Part shown: piece after piece, positions 27,125 to 36,702 of the stretch
How the letters are laid out: each line of letters opens with the position of its first letter
Numbering within the stretch: position 1 is the first letter of the stretch
From: Planctomycetota bacterium
Lineage (GTDB): Bacteria > Planctomycetota > Phycisphaerae > WQYP01
Reading direction: 5' to 3'
NCBI GenBank assembly: GCA_021790385.1
Contig: JAJYDW010000021.1
Coordinates: 1-52,515, forward strand
DNA: 52,515 bases
Notes under the pieces: model-generated
Seen by the model: only the letters and a program-made list of their open reading frames with translations
Databases searched by the model: none
Told to the model about the DNA's origin: nothing
Program-made: the position numbers and the translations under genes

Positions 27125-28635
27125 GTTTCAATCTTTTGCATGGCGAATCAAACCTGATTCAGATGATGTCCCTGAAGTTGCCCGGAGTGCTGGCCGCATG
27201 GGGGTTGCCTCATTCTGATGCGGTAACAAGTCCGGACGTACAGTTTTTGTGGGATTTTATTTTGGGCGTGGCGGTGTTTTTCACCGTGCTGATTGTGGTG
27301 CTGATGGTCTATTTTAGCATTCGCTATCATGCCAAAACCAAAAATCAGGTGGGCGATCATGGTCACACCCATAATACACCGCTGGAACTTACATGGTCGA
27401 TTATCCCCTTGATTTTATTGATGATAATGTTTGTGCTGGGGTTCAAATACTATCTGAACATAGATACGGTTCCGTCTGGTGCGTATAAAATTGATGTGCA
27501 GGCCAAGCAATGGAGTTGGACGTTTGTCTATCCCAATGGCGGCATCAGTGACAAATTATATTTGCCCGCCGGCCGGCCCGTGCGTTTGGATATGACCTCT
27601 TCGGATGTTCTGCACGGATTTTGGATACCGCGGCTGAGCATTCAAAAAGATGTGGTGCCGGGGCGGGTGATGAGCGTGTGGATTGAGGCGAAAAAGCCTG
27701 CACGGATGTGGTTGCAATGTGCGGAGTATTGCGGCTCCGGCCATTCCGAGATGCGTGCACCGGTGATTGTAGAACCCTATGCCCAATTTCGAAAAAGCGT
27801 TCATGCTATTGCCGATATTTGGAAACAAAATGGTAAGCCGCTGTCCCTGGTGGAGGTTGGGCGGAAGCTGCATGTAACGCTGGGCTGCATCGCTTGTCAT
27901 AACATGACTGGTGCTCCCGGCGGTGTGGGGCCGAGCTGGAAAAATCTGGCCGGTTCCCAAGTGCATGACATCAACGGTCGGATTGTGGTGGCCGACTATG
28001 CCTACCTGAAAAACGCGATTATCCACCCCGGTCATTTGAAAGTGAAGGGTTATCCCCGTGGCATTATGCCCAATACTTTTGCTGCCCAGCTTAAAAAAAT
28101 ATCGCCCAATGGCCGGGCATTGGATGCCCTGATTGCCTATATTAACAGCAAGAGCAAATATGCCAATCAGCAGTCCCAGCCTCCGGAATTAAGAAAGTCA
28201 GCTACCCCGGTTCAACCACCAGTAAAGCTGAAATCCCCACCAGCCAAGGTCTCCGGCCTGCCGACGGCGGCGCTGCCGCTTGTCGCTAAGGGCAAGTTGC
28301 TGGTGCAGACCTTCGGTTGCACCGGTTGCCATTCTCCAGCCGGTGCCCCGGGCGTTGGACCGACTTGGAAGGATCTGGCCGGATCGCCAGTCACGCTGAC
28401 CAGCGGCAAGGTGGTGACGGCTGATTACAGCTATCTGCGGGAAATGATTCTGCACTCCGGGAAACTTCTGGTAAAAGGTGCCACCCCCGGTGTGATGCCG
28501 GGAACCTATGGGGCCATGCTTTCCGGACCGAAACATCCAGACGAGAAAAAACTAAAGGCTATAATATGGTACCTTAACTCGCTAAGCGACCATGCGAATA
28601 AAGCGAGCTGGCCGCCGGGCGGCGGGGGGAATTAA
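27121..28635 (+). CDS. coxB: caa3-type cytochrome c oxidase subunit II with two fused haem-c domains
   Basis: 504 residues. The TTG at 27121 overlaps the SCO stop (TTGA) and has GGGAG upstream. Methionines at 27163 and 27166 are alternatives. Two transmembrane helices are followed by the CuA cupredoxin domain, with CAEYCGSGHSEM providing Cys200, Cys204, His208 and Met211. Two cytochrome c domains follow: CIACH (256-260) and CTGCH (400-404), joined by a Pro/Lys-rich linker, each with a GxMP methionine. Most caa3 enzymes have a single fused haem c, so a dihaem form is notable. It accepts electrons from the cytochromes upstream and passes them to CuA and then CoxA. Confidence 0.93.
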   Translation: MSFNLLHGESNLIQMMSLKLPGVLAAWGLPHSDAVTSPDVQFLWDFILGVAVFFTVLIVVLMVYFSIRYHAKTKNQVGDHGHTHNTPLELTWSIIPLILLMIMFVLGFKYYLNIDTVPSGAYKIDVQAKQWSWTFVYPNGGISDKLYLPAGRPVRLDMTSSDVLHGFWIPRLSIQKDVVPGRVMSVWIEAKKPARMWLQCAEYCGSGHSEMRAPVIVEPYAQFRKSVHAIADIWKQNGKPLSLVEVGRKLHVTLGCIACHNMTGAPGGVGPSWKNLAGSQVHDINGRIVVADYAYLKNAIIHPGHLKVKGYPRGIMPNTFAAQLKKISPNGRALDALIAYINSKSKYANQQSQPPELRKSATPVQPPVKLKSPPAKVSGLPTAALPLVAKGKLLVQTFGCTGCHSPAGAPGVGPTWKDLAGSPVTLTSGKVVTADYSYLREMILHSGKLLVKGATPGVMPGTYGAMLSGPKHPDEKKLKAIIWYLNSLSDHANKASWPPGGGGN

Positions 28636-28690
28636 AAAGTAGCGGGTGTTTTTCAATGGATGGGACGGCTTGTATGATAAGGACCGTGGT

Positions 28691-30409
28691 ATGACAACAA
28701 CCACAGCGGAAATTGGCGGACACGCTTGGGAACATGCCCCGATCGGTGGAAATTACCTCAATGAGGGTAAGGGTATTAAGTCCTGGCTTTTTACCCTGGA
28801 TCATAAACGCATCGGCCTGATGTATCTGATTTCCGGGCTGACGATGTTTTTCATCGGCGGTATGTTGGCCATGGTCATCCGCACCCAACTGCTGGTGCCT
28901 AATGGGCTGATTTTTCACGGCAGTTATGAGGCGTATAAACATTACAACCAGGTATTTACCCTGCATGGCATCATCATGGTTTTTATGGTATTGGTTCCCA
29001 TTCCGCCGGGGGCCTTGGGCAACTTTGTTCTGCCGTTGATGATTGGGGCCAAAGATGTGGCCTTCCCGCGCCTGAATCTTTTAAGTTATTACCTGTATGT
29101 AACTGGTGCGATCATGGCCGTGGTTTCCACGCTGCTGGGCGCGGTGGATACCGGCTGGACTTTTTATACACCGTTTAGCATACAAACAGAAACCTATGTG
29201 GTCTGGATGGTGCTGGGAATTTTTCTGCTGGGTTTCAGCTCTATTCTCACCGGGCTTAACTTCATCGTTACCATTCACAAATTGCGGGCCCCCGGAATGA
29301 AGTGGTTTCGGATGCCGGTGTTCGTCTGGGCCTCGTATGCCACCTCCATTATTCAGGTGGCGGCCACGCCGGTGCTGGGCGTTACGCTGCTGCTGCTGGT
29401 TGCAGAGCGGGTGATGGGAGTGGGGATTTTTAATTCGGCTCTGGGTGGAGATCCGGTGTTGTTTCAGGACTTTTTCTGGTTTTATTCACATCCGGCCGTG
29501 TACATTATGATTTTGCCGGCGATGGGTATCGTCGGGGAAATTATCACGGTGTTCAGCCGCAAACCCATTTTCGGCTACAAATTTATTGTGATGAGTTCAC
29601 TAGCCATTGCCCTGATTGGTTTTGTGGTATGGGGCCACCATCTGTTTGTGAATGGACAATCGGCGGAATGGGATGCCATATTCAGCTTTATGACCTTTTT
29701 TGTGGCAGTGCCTTCCGCTGTAAAGGTGTTCAACTGGCTGGCCACCATGTACAAGGGGGCAATTTCGCTGACCACCCCGATGCTGTACGCCCTTTCCTTT
29801 ATTGTGCTTTTTACCATTGGTGGATTCACCGGCGTTATTCTGGGGGCTTTGGCCACCAATGTGGTGCTGCATGATACCTACTTCGTAGTGGCCCATTTTC
29901 ACTACGTGATGATGGGTGGAACCATCATCGCATTCATCGGCGGCCTGCATTACTGGTGGCCGAAGATGTTTGGTCGGATGTACAACGAAACCCTGGGCAG
30001 AATCACGTGCGTGATGCTTTTTATCGGTATTAATCTGACCTTTTTCCCCCAGTTTATTGTGGGTGCCGAAGGGATGCCGCGGCGCTACGCCACGTATTTG
30101 CCCCAGTACCAGCCCTACATGATTGCCTCCACGGTGGGTGCGTACATTCAGCTCGCAGCGTTTGTGCTGATGGCGGGGTATCTGATTCATTCGCTGGTGC
30201 GAGGTAAAAAGGCGGCGGCGAATCCGTGGGGTGCTTCAACGCTGGATTGGTCGATGGCCTCGCCGCCCACCACCGGCAACTTCCAGCACATGCCCGTAAT
30301 AACCCAGGGGCCATATCATTATGAGGATATGGAATATGATGGCCGTCTGGGAGGATTTGTCCATGTCGAGCCGGTACCGGCTTTGGCGGGTGTGGGTTCG
30401 GAACATTAA
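28691..30409 (+). CDS. coxA: Cytochrome c oxidase subunit I, A2-type
   Basis: 572 residues from the ATG at 28691, which has AAGGA upstream. Earlier in-frame codons give an unlikely leader. Twelve or more helices carry the haem and copper ligands: [10 protein letters not shown] (low-spin haem), [13 protein letters not shown] (CuB), WGHHLFVNG (CuB pair), and [13 protein letters not shown] (haem a3 and a). In the CuB helix the sequence is YSHPAVY rather than GHPEVY, so the D-channel glutamate is replaced and the YS signature of A2-subfamily oxidases is present. It reduces oxygen to water and pumps protons. Confidence 0.95.
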   Translation: MTTTTAEIGGHAWEHAPIGGNYLNEGKGIKSWLFTLDHKRIGLMYLISGLTMFFIGGMLAMVIRTQLLVPNGLIFHGSYEAYKHYNQVFTLHGIIMVFMVLVPIPPGALGNFVLPLMIGAKDVAFPRLNLLSYYLYVTGAIMAVVSTLLGAVDTGWTFYTPFSIQTETYVVWMVLGIFLLGFSSILTGLNFIVTIHKLRAPGMKWFRMPVFVWASYATSIIQVAATPVLGVTLLLLVAERVMGVGIFNSALGGDPVLFQDFFWFYSHPAVYIMILPAMGIVGEIITVFSRKPIFGYKFIVMSSLAIALIGFVVWGHHLFVNGQSAEWDAIFSFMTFFVAVPSAVKVFNWLATMYKGAISLTTPMLYALSFIVLFTIGGFTGVILGALATNVVLHDTYFVVAHFHYVMMGGTIIAFIGGLHYWWPKMFGRMYNETLGRITCVMLFIGINLTFFPQFIVGAEGMPRRYATYLPQYQPYMIASTVGAYIQLAAFVLMAGYLIHSLVRGKKAAANPWGASTLDWSMASPPTTGNFQHMPVITQGPYHYEDMEYDGRLGGFVHVEPVPALAGVGSEH

Positions 30410-30505
30410 GGTGTGTATAGCCAGGTGGTTTTGCGGCTGACCCGAACGGCTTTTTTTGATGCCGAAACGGCTTGTGTTAAAGATCAGACAGATAAGTGAG
30501 AAAAG

Positions 30506-31384
30506 ATGAGTGAAAACGCCATCGCGACCTTGACGCTTGCCAGTCCGGAAGAAGTGGCTGGCCGGCATTTGGCCCATCATTTTGATACGCCGCAGCAGCA
30601 ATTCGACTCCGGCAAACTGGGGATGTGGCTATTTTTAGGGACGGAATTTCTCCTTTTCAGCGGATTGTTTTGCGCCTACGCCGTGTATCGCATGTTGCAT
30701 CCGCAAATATTTATTTATGCTTCGCGCTACCTGGACCCGGTTTCAGGGGCATTGTGTACTCTGGTACTGGTAACCAGCGGTTTTACCATGGCTTGGGCCA
30801 TTCGCTGTGCCCAATTGGGAAAACGAACTGGATTGATTATTGCGCTCCTTTTGACGATTGCCGGCGGATTTGGTTTTTTGGTCATTCACGGCTATGAATA
30901 TTTTGAAGAATATCAGCAGCACTTGATGTGGGGCACTCATTATCATCCCGCCGTCAATGCACCGCGACAGCAGGTGGTGGTGGCCAAATCCGGGGCTGTC
31001 GGCGGCAGTTGGAGTCAGCTTGATCAACTGGGCAAGCAGGGGTACTTGGTGGCTCATTCTAATATTGCCCCGGCAGCCATCGGTCCGGCCGGCCCGGCGT
31101 TGGCGCAGCAACCAACAGCGTCCTTTACAGCAGCATCTGTCACGGCCGCGGCCGCTCAACCCCACAATGTGCAGATATTTTTTGGCATTTATTTTCTAAT
31201 GACCGGTCTGCACAGCATCCACGTGATTGTCGGCATCATATTGCTGACCTATCTGCTGGTACGGGCGATTCGCAAGGATTTTGGCCCCGGTTATTATGCT
31301 CCCGTCGATTTTATCGGCTTGTATTGGGGTGTGGTGGATATGATTTGGATGTTTCTATTTCCGTTGCTCTATCTGATCCACTAA
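30506..31384 (+). CDS. coxC: Cytochrome c oxidase subunit III
   Basis: 292 residues. Seven-helix-type subunit III pattern: KLGMWLFLGTEFLLFSGLFCAY at the start, FLVIHGYEYFEEY, and at the end IYFLMTGLHSIHVIVGIILL and YWGVVDMIWMFLFPLLYL. Between residues about 150 and 216 there is an Ala/Gln-rich insertion without similarity to helices, in the loop after the fourth helix. Subunit III supports proton uptake and stability of the oxidase core. It follows coxA by about 100 bases. Confidence 0.92.
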   Translation: MSENAIATLTLASPEEVAGRHLAHHFDTPQQQFDSGKLGMWLFLGTEFLLFSGLFCAYAVYRMLHPQIFIYASRYLDPVSGALCTLVLVTSGFTMAWAIRCAQLGKRTGLIIALLLTIAGGFGFLVIHGYEYFEEYQQHLMWGTHYHPAVNAPRQQVVVAKSGAVGGSWSQLDQLGKQGYLVAHSNIAPAAIGPAGPALAQQPTASFTAASVTAAAAQPHNVQIFFGIYFLMTGLHSIHVIVGIILLTYLLVRAIRKDFGPGYYAPVDFIGLYWGVVDMIWMFLFPLLYLIH

Positions 31385-31421
31385 GCTCGTTATACCGTTG
31401 GAACGTCAAGGAGAATTGATT

Positions 31422-31835
31422 TTGTCAGATCACGCAGAACATGCTCATGGTGCTGGACCGGTAACCCCGTCCCATTCAACAGTTATTCCCATGCGGATTT
31501 TGGTGGCGGTGTGGGTTGCGCTGTGCGCTCTGACGGTGCTGAATTTACTGCTGGACAAGGTGCATTTGCACGGATTTAGTGTGGTTGTATCCTTAGCCAT
31601 TGCGTCGGCCATGGCCATTGTTGCCGCGATGTATTTTATGCATCTGCGCTACGACCATCCTTTTTACCTTACCGCGTTGATTCTGGTAATTATTTTTATT
31701 GCGATTTTTATTTCCTTTTCCGCCCACGATACCCTGCAATATAAATCGCAACTCATAAAAGGTCAGGCCCCGGCAATGGTTCAGGCTGCGCAGGGGCAAA
31801 GTAAAACCGCGGCATTATCCCCGACCACACCGTAA
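31422..31835 (+). CDS. Prokaryotic cytochrome c oxidase subunit IV
   Basis: 137 residues from the TTG at 31422, preferred because AAGGAGA lies just upstream and the product begins with a His-rich cytoplasmic stretch (SDHAEHAHG). Three hydrophobic helices follow (ILVAVWVALCALTVLNLLL, VVVSLAIASAMAIVAAMYFM, LTALILVIIFIAIFISF), with the family motif AMYFMHLRYD. This is the small CoxIV/CtaF-like subunit of caa3 oxidases and needs no cofactors. A polar tail with Gln and Ala follows. Confidence 0.85.
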   Translation: MSDHAEHAHGAGPVTPSHSTVIPMRILVAVWVALCALTVLNLLLDKVHLHGFSVVVSLAIASAMAIVAAMYFMHLRYDHPFYLTALILVIIFIAIFISFSAHDTLQYKSQLIKGQAPAMVQAAQGQSKTAALSPTTP

Positions 31836-31906
31836 ATTAGCTTTGCCATGGGCACCGTGAGACCTGTATCGGTGAGGGCGCATTCGCTATTGTCGGGCGA
31901 AATTGG

Positions 31907-32605
31907 TTGTCGGAATACCACATGACAGACGACATGGACCCGCCGCCACGTTTCTTAAGTGCAGCCACTGGATCTTCGCGTCAGCCGATGTTATTTGTGC
32001 CGGGAGCTGGGGCGATGGGGGTGGGCCTGCTGGTCTTTTCACTATCGGTTCTTTTTGCCTCCACCTTGATTGGCTATTTGTATATTCGCGCCCAGTCTCC
32101 GATGGTTGCACACCTGCAACTTCCGAAACTGCTCTGGGTCAGCACCGCGGTTTTGTTGATCAGCTCCATCACCATGCACGCGGGGTTGCGGGCGATACAG
32201 CAGGGGCGGGAATCGCCATTGGCGCGGAATCTTGCGGTTACGTTTGGACTTGGGCTGCTTTTTTTAATTTTACAGACCATCAGTGCGGTGGACATTTTCC
32301 ACACCTTGCAGCTATCCGACATGGCCATGGCACGGGTCGGCATACGTAACACCGGTGGACTGGCTCGCGGCTTGACGCCGGTGGTTCAGACGCATGTGTT
32401 AATCGCGGCTTTTTACGTATTTACCGCCTTGCACGCGCTGCACGTCATCGGTGGCCTGATTCCGCTGGGGGTGGTGCTGCGGCAGGCGATCAAGAGTGGT
32501 TATTCGCGCAATTATTATCCTGGTGTAAGATATTGCAGCATTTACTGGCATTTTCTGGATGTTGTCTGGCTGGTGATTTTTGTGGTCCTGTTGGCCACGT
32601 TTTAG
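31907..32605 (+). CDS. Second subunit-III-like protein of a haem-copper oxidase
   Basis: 232 residues. The TTG at 31907 or the ATG at 31922 could be the start. Five to six helices are seen. The C-terminal region has the subunit III pattern THVLIAAFYVFTALHALHVIGGL followed by YCSIYWHFLDVVWLVIFVVL, parallel to coxC two genes earlier. N-terminal helices are GVGLLVFSLSVLFASTLIGYLYI and LLWVSTAVLLISSITMHAGLR. A second, divergent subunit III in the same operon suggests either an added oxidase subunit or a replacement. It is the last gene of the respiratory operon, and the alpha-galactosidase follows after nine bases. Confidence 0.85.
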   Translation: MSEYHMTDDMDPPPRFLSAATGSSRQPMLFVPGAGAMGVGLLVFSLSVLFASTLIGYLYIRAQSPMVAHLQLPKLLWVSTAVLLISSITMHAGLRAIQQGRESPLARNLAVTFGLGLLFLILQTISAVDIFHTLQLSDMAMARVGIRNTGGLARGLTPVVQTHVLIAAFYVFTALHALHVIGGLIPLGVVLRQAIKSGYSRNYYPGVRYCSIYWHFLDVVWLVIFVVLLATF

Positions 32606-32614
32606 GGTAACACC

Positions 32615-34852
32615 ATGACTGAAGCCATTACATTTGATCCTCAGCAGAAACTTTTCGTACTCCGTACGCATCGGTCCTTTTATGCCATGCGGATTCTTCC
32701 GGATGGCCAACTGGTGCACGTTAAATATGCCCCTGCCGATCCTGCGGTACAGCCACTGCGGTTGTCGCTGCTGGATGAGTATCCTGGATCTGATTGGGCT
32801 TCGTGGGAAAATCAAACCCGCTTATGGGAATTTCCCGCCTTTGGCGACATTTCATACCACGATGCTGCCCTCAAGGCAGCCTTTCCCGCCGCCAGTGGCC
32901 TGCTTGCCGCTCAAGATGCTGCTATTTATCCCATCCGCGATCTGCGCCCGCGCTATCGCCGCCATGAAATACGTACCGATGCTATACCAGGGCATTCGCC
33001 TGCGCATGGCCGGTCTGTACGTAAGCAGGCCACGGCCCGGCAAACCTTGATCATGGAGATGCAGGATATTGGCTTTGATTTTATCGTGCGTTTGTTTTAT
33101 CGCCTCACGCCCGAATGGGATATCATTGAACGCTGGGCAGAGCTGGAAAACCGCACCACGATGCCGGTGACTATGGAATCGCTGGCGTTTGCCACCATCC
33201 ATCTGCCCCTGGGCGAATATGACTTGACCCGAACGGCCGGTGCCTGGGCTCGGGAATTTATTCCCGTTACCCAATCCCTGCAGCAGGGATTGACAGTGCT
33301 TAAACAGCAGGGCCTCAACACCGGCCACAGTATCAACCCGGCTTTTTTAGTCCAACCGCGTGGCCAGGCCACGCCGGAATCCGGCCCGACTTATTTTGGC
33401 GCACTGGCTTACTCCGGCAACTGGTCCATTCGTTTTGAATCACTGCCGACCGACCCCATCCGTATTCACGGCGGCTATGAAACCGATGATTTTGCCCTGC
33501 ATCTGGCTCCGGGCGAGAGGCATACGACCCCGGCATTTGTCTTTGGCGTTGCGGATGATGGTTTTGACGGAGCAAGCCACCGCTTGCACAACTTTGCCCG
33601 CGATTATGTTCTTCCTGTGTCGGTGCATGGGGCTTCGCGTCCTGTGCTTTATAACAGTTGGGAAGCGGTATATTTTGATATGACGGTGGAAAGCCAGGTG
33701 CGGCTGGCGCGCCTTGCCGCCGCCATTGGGGTGGAGTTGTTTTGCGTAGATGACGGCTGGTTCAAGGGGCGCCGCTCGGATCATGCTGGCCTGGGCGATT
33801 GGGTGGTTGACCGGACTATTTTTCCAGATGGATTAAACCCGCTGATTGAGGAAGTCAAAAAACTGGGCATGAGGTTCGGTCTTTGGGTTGAGCCGGAAAT
33901 GGTCAATCCGAATTCCGATTTGTACCGTGTCCATCCTGATTGGGTGCTGCATTTTCCCACCCGTCCACGTACCGAATTGCGTCAACAGTTGATTCTCGAT
34001 TTTGGCCGCCCTGAAGTTGTCCGCCATGTGCATACCATGCTGGACGCCTTGCTGGAGCAATACGATATAACTTTCTTCAAATGGGATATGAATCGCCATG
34101 CCACAGAGCCGGGCAGCGTGGCCGGGCAGGAAATCTGGTTTCGCCATGTTGCGGGTGTTTACAGCATTATGGATCAACTTCGTCAAAAATATCCACGGCT
34201 GGAAATTCAATCCTGTTCCGGCGGGGGAGGGCGGGTGGATTTAGGCATATTGGCCCGCGTGGAACAGGTGTGGACCAGCGACAATACCGATGCCCTCGAT
34301 CGCGTGTACATTCAGGATGGATTTTCATTATTTTACCCGCCGGGGGTTATGGAATCATGGGTAACGCATGAACACAATCACCAGACGGGGCGGGTGCTTC
34401 CGCTGGAAGTCAGATTTGATACCGCCATGCGGGGCGTTCTGGGAATAGGCACGAATTTAGATCGCCTTTCCGCGGAAGAACTGGACACTTATCGTCGCAA
34501 CATCGCTTTTTACCGCAAAATTCGTCCGATTATTGAGCAGGGGCGGTTGCATCGCCTGGCCTGGGTGCAGGATCACGGAGCCAGTGCATGGCAGATGGTG
34601 CTGCCGGACGGTTCGCAAAGCGTCTATTCATTGGTAGTGGTCCATTCACTTTTGGGTCATCAGGTGCCGTGCCATCCATTGCGCGGATTGGTGCCTGAAG
34701 CAACATATCGCATTACCGATGCGTCGGAGCGCGAGCTGCTTAGACTTTCCGGCGCCCAATTGATGACGCTGGGTCTGCCTGGCAATCATCAGCATATTTA
34801 TGTGAAAGCGGGTATCCGCAGTCGCACTGTGCTGCTTTCCCGTATAGATTAG
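32615..34852 (+). CDS. Alpha-galactosidase, GH36 family
   Basis: 745 residues, ATG start. Retaining glycosidase that removes alpha-1,6-linked galactose from oligosaccharides such as raffinose or melibiose. N-terminal beta-supersandwich, then a TIM barrel from about residue 345 (RPVLYNSWEAVYFDMT, ELFCVDDGWF, GLWVEPEMVN). Catalytic nucleophile is Asp491 in FFKWDMNR and the acid/base Asp556 in VWTSDNTDALDR, with the substrate-site CSGGGGRVDLG between them. Then a C-terminal beta domain. No signal peptide is seen, so it acts in the cytoplasm. It lies nine bases after the oxidase operon on the same strand, but has no functional link to it. No sugar transporter is adjacent. Confidence 0.94.
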   Translation: MTEAITFDPQQKLFVLRTHRSFYAMRILPDGQLVHVKYAPADPAVQPLRLSLLDEYPGSDWASWENQTRLWEFPAFGDISYHDAALKAAFPAASGLLAAQDAAIYPIRDLRPRYRRHEIRTDAIPGHSPAHGRSVRKQATARQTLIMEMQDIGFDFIVRLFYRLTPEWDIIERWAELENRTTMPVTMESLAFATIHLPLGEYDLTRTAGAWAREFIPVTQSLQQGLTVLKQQGLNTGHSINPAFLVQPRGQATPESGPTYFGALAYSGNWSIRFESLPTDPIRIHGGYETDDFALHLAPGERHTTPAFVFGVADDGFDGASHRLHNFARDYVLPVSVHGASRPVLYNSWEAVYFDMTVESQVRLARLAAAIGVELFCVDDGWFKGRRSDHAGLGDWVVDRTIFPDGLNPLIEEVKKLGMRFGLWVEPEMVNPNSDLYRVHPDWVLHFPTRPRTELRQQLILDFGRPEVVRHVHTMLDALLEQYDITFFKWDMNRHATEPGSVAGQEIWFRHVAGVYSIMDQLRQKYPRLEIQSCSGGGGRVDLGILARVEQVWTSDNTDALDRVYIQDGFSLFYPPGVMESWVTHEHNHQTGRVLPLEVRFDTAMRGVLGIGTNLDRLSAEELDTYRRNIAFYRKIRPIIEQGRLHRLAWVQDHGASAWQMVLPDGSQSVYSLVVVHSLLGHQVPCHPLRGLVPEATYRITDASERELLRLSGAQLMTLGLPGNHQHIYVKAGIRSRTVLLSRID

Positions 34853-34884
34853 CCGTGTACTCAGGATGGCCAAGCGAAAATCCG

Positions 34885-34905
34885 GCGCATTTGGCCCCAA
34901 AGCGC
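34885..34905. terminator. Possible bidirectional terminator between convergent genes
   Basis: Hairpin GCGC-A-TTTGG / CCAAA-GCGC with one bulged A and a tight loop, lying between the stops of the alpha-galactosidase (plus) and the permease (minus). On the minus strand it is followed by a short T run (ATTTT). The plus side has none. Confidence 0.4.
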
Positions 34906-34925
34906 ACCTGTTCGCTGCCGGCAAC

Positions 34926-35789
34926 TCACGCTTCACCGGGCTGCGCGGCTGGAATTAACTTCATGGGTCGGCTGATTGCGGCCGGCAGGCGTTGGGAAAA
35001 CCAGCGGTGCCGGATATAGCGAAACAATCTGGCGCTGGTGAAGAGCAACGCTCCCAGGGAACCGACAAAAAAGCCAATGGGCCAGTTGGTCCAGAACGAC
35101 AAGGCAATAGCCAACCACATCATTCCCACGGAAAAAATTACCGCCAGCACCAGGGCCTGCAACGGACGTGCGGAGAGGCTTTGTGCCGCTGCGGCAGGAG
35201 CGATGAGTAAGCTGAAAACCAGCAATGCGCCTACCACCGGCATGGCCATGGCGGTAACAAGTCCCAGCAACCCCAGGAAAAGAATGTCAATAACGCCCGC
35301 GCTGATGCCGCGCGAGATGGCCAGTTCCGGGAATGCCGATTGCAGCAACAACGGCCGATACAGGCCCATGGCCCCAATCAGAACCAGCGAAGCAATGGAG
35401 GCGACCGGCCATAAATCCGCCGCGGAAATACCCAGCACCTGTCCGAACAGCAAAGAAAACACTGCCGGTGCATACGTGTTAGTCATGCTAAGCAGCAGCG
35501 ATCCGACCGCCAGAAGCGTCACCAGCACCAGCCCGGCCGCGACATCCTTGCGCCCGAGTTTCTGGAGCTGGTGCAGCAGCACCACCGCGAGAGTCACGAA
35601 GCCCAGGAGTCCCCACAGCGGCTGAATTCCCAGCAGTTGGGCTGCGGCTGCACCGGGAAAAGTTGCCAGGGGCAGGGCATGGGCCGCAAAGGTCGATCGT
35701 CGCAATACCACAAAAAAGCCCAGAATGCCCGCCGTTACCGCGATGATCGTGGAGGCAATCCAGGTATGGATCATAAAATTTTCGAACAT
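34926..35789 (-). CDS. Metal ABC transporter permease (ZnuB/TroD-like), second permease
   Basis: 287 residues from the ATG at 35789. GGAGG is about eleven bases upstream. The open frame runs a little further up but overlaps the previous gene's stop region. Eight or nine transmembrane helices of the ABC-3 family: FVVLRRSTFAAHALPLATFPGAAA, where family members have the conserved xxHAxxPG region, VFSLLFGQVLGISAADLWPV, and PVVGALLVFSLLIAPAAAAQ. It forms the channel of a zinc or manganese importer with the permease encoded just upstream. Last gene of the minus-strand operon. Confidence 0.9.
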   Translation of the reverse strand: MFENFMIHTWIASTIIAVTAGILGFFVVLRRSTFAAHALPLATFPGAAAAQLLGIQPLWGLLGFVTLAVVLLHQLQKLGRKDVAAGLVLVTLLAVGSLLLSMTNTYAPAVFSLLFGQVLGISAADLWPVASIASLVLIGAMGLYRPLLLQSAFPELAISRGISAGVIDILFLGLLGLVTAMAMPVVGALLVFSLLIAPAAAAQSLSARPLQALVLAVIFSVGMMWLAIALSFWTNWPIGFFVGSLGALLFTSARLFRYIRHRWFSQRLPAAISRPMKLIPAAQPGEA

Positions 35790-35796
35790 ATTTGTT

Positions 35797-36702
35797 TTAA
35801 CCTCCGGCGTGGGCCGCCATCGGCATGGCTCTGACAATCCGCCTTCGCCGTACGTACTGCAGGGGAACGCTGGTCAGGTAGCTTAAAAAGATAATCGTTA
35901 CTACAAAAAAACTCACCGGCCACGCGCGGCCGGCAAACCAGTAATAGCTTTCATACGCCATCCAGATGCCGCCCCAAACCGCCGTTAATCCCAGCAGCAT
36001 CGCCAGCAGGATCGCCACGCCCGGCCGGCGGCTGATGCGTACAGCGGCCCCGGCCGGGCCGATGACCAGCGCCGAGGCCAGCACTGCCCCTACCGAAAGA
36101 GCCGCCAAAGCCACGGCCGCGGCCAGCGTCAGCAGGTGCAGCAAACCCACCCACCGGGTGGAAATGCCCCGAGTGGTGGCCAGTTCCGGATCGACCATGC
36201 TCAAAAGCAGCGGTCGATATAGAATCGCCATCATGATTAAAGCTGCGGCGGCGGTCATCATGGCCGGCAATCGCAGACTCGCCGGGAATGTAAACATGGA
36301 ACCAAACATCACCGTCACCGCCGTGCCGGTGGTATTGGTAGTAGTGGTATCCAGGTACAGAAAAAGGGCGGACAGCCCGATGCCGGCTCCCAGTACAATA
36401 CCCGTGGCCACATCCTGTTCGCGGGCTCGGCGCACCCCCAGAAATTCCAGACTCACTGCTGCAATTCCGGCAATTCCCAGAAACCCTGCCAGCGGGCTGA
36501 TGCCCAGTAAAAACGAGGCGGATCCGCCGGCGCTGCTGACATCTCCCAGGGCATGGCCGGCAAAGGCGTAGCCCCGTAAGATGGTAAACACGCCGATCAC
36601 AGCACATACCACCGCAGCACAGCCTGCTACCAGCAGGGCGGTCTGCACGGAACCGCTGCGCAAAAAGCTCCAATGTAAAATGTGGGCCAGCCAATTCAAC
36701 AT
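35797..36702 (-). CDS. Metal ABC transporter permease (ZnuB/TroC-like), first permease
   Basis: 301 residues. ABC-3 family permease with eight or more helices: GVFTILRGYAFAGHALGDVSSAGGSASFLLG, cited here as two conserved parts (RGYAFAGHALGDV and GGSASFLLG), VMFGSMFTF, and GAVLASALVIGPAGAAVRIS. The start ATG immediately follows the stop of the ATPase gene with no gap, and the next permease starts seven bases after this stop, so translation is coupled. Two different permeases in one operon suggest a heterodimeric channel like TroC/TroD or MntC/MntD rather than the homodimer of ZnuB. Confidence 0.9.
   Translation of the reverse strand: MLNWLAHILHWSFLRSGSVQTALLVAGCAAVVCAVIGVFTILRGYAFAGHALGDVSSAGGSASFLLGISPLAGFLGIAGIAAVSLEFLGVRRAREQDVATGIVLGAGIGLSALFLYLDTTTTNTTGTAVTVMFGSMFTFPASLRLPAMMTAAAALIMMAILYRPLLLSMVDPELATTRGISTRWVGLLHLLTLAAAVALAALSVGAVLASALVIGPAGAAVRISRRPGVAILLAMLLGLTAVWGGIWMAYESYYWFAGRAWPVSFFVVTIIFLSYLTSVPLQYVRRRRIVRAMPMAAHAGG

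Noticed and set aside
30420-30475. T-run after coxA (near ACGGCTTTTTTT) as a possible terminator
   Set aside because: No stable stem precedes the T-run, and the downstream coxC belongs to the same operon.
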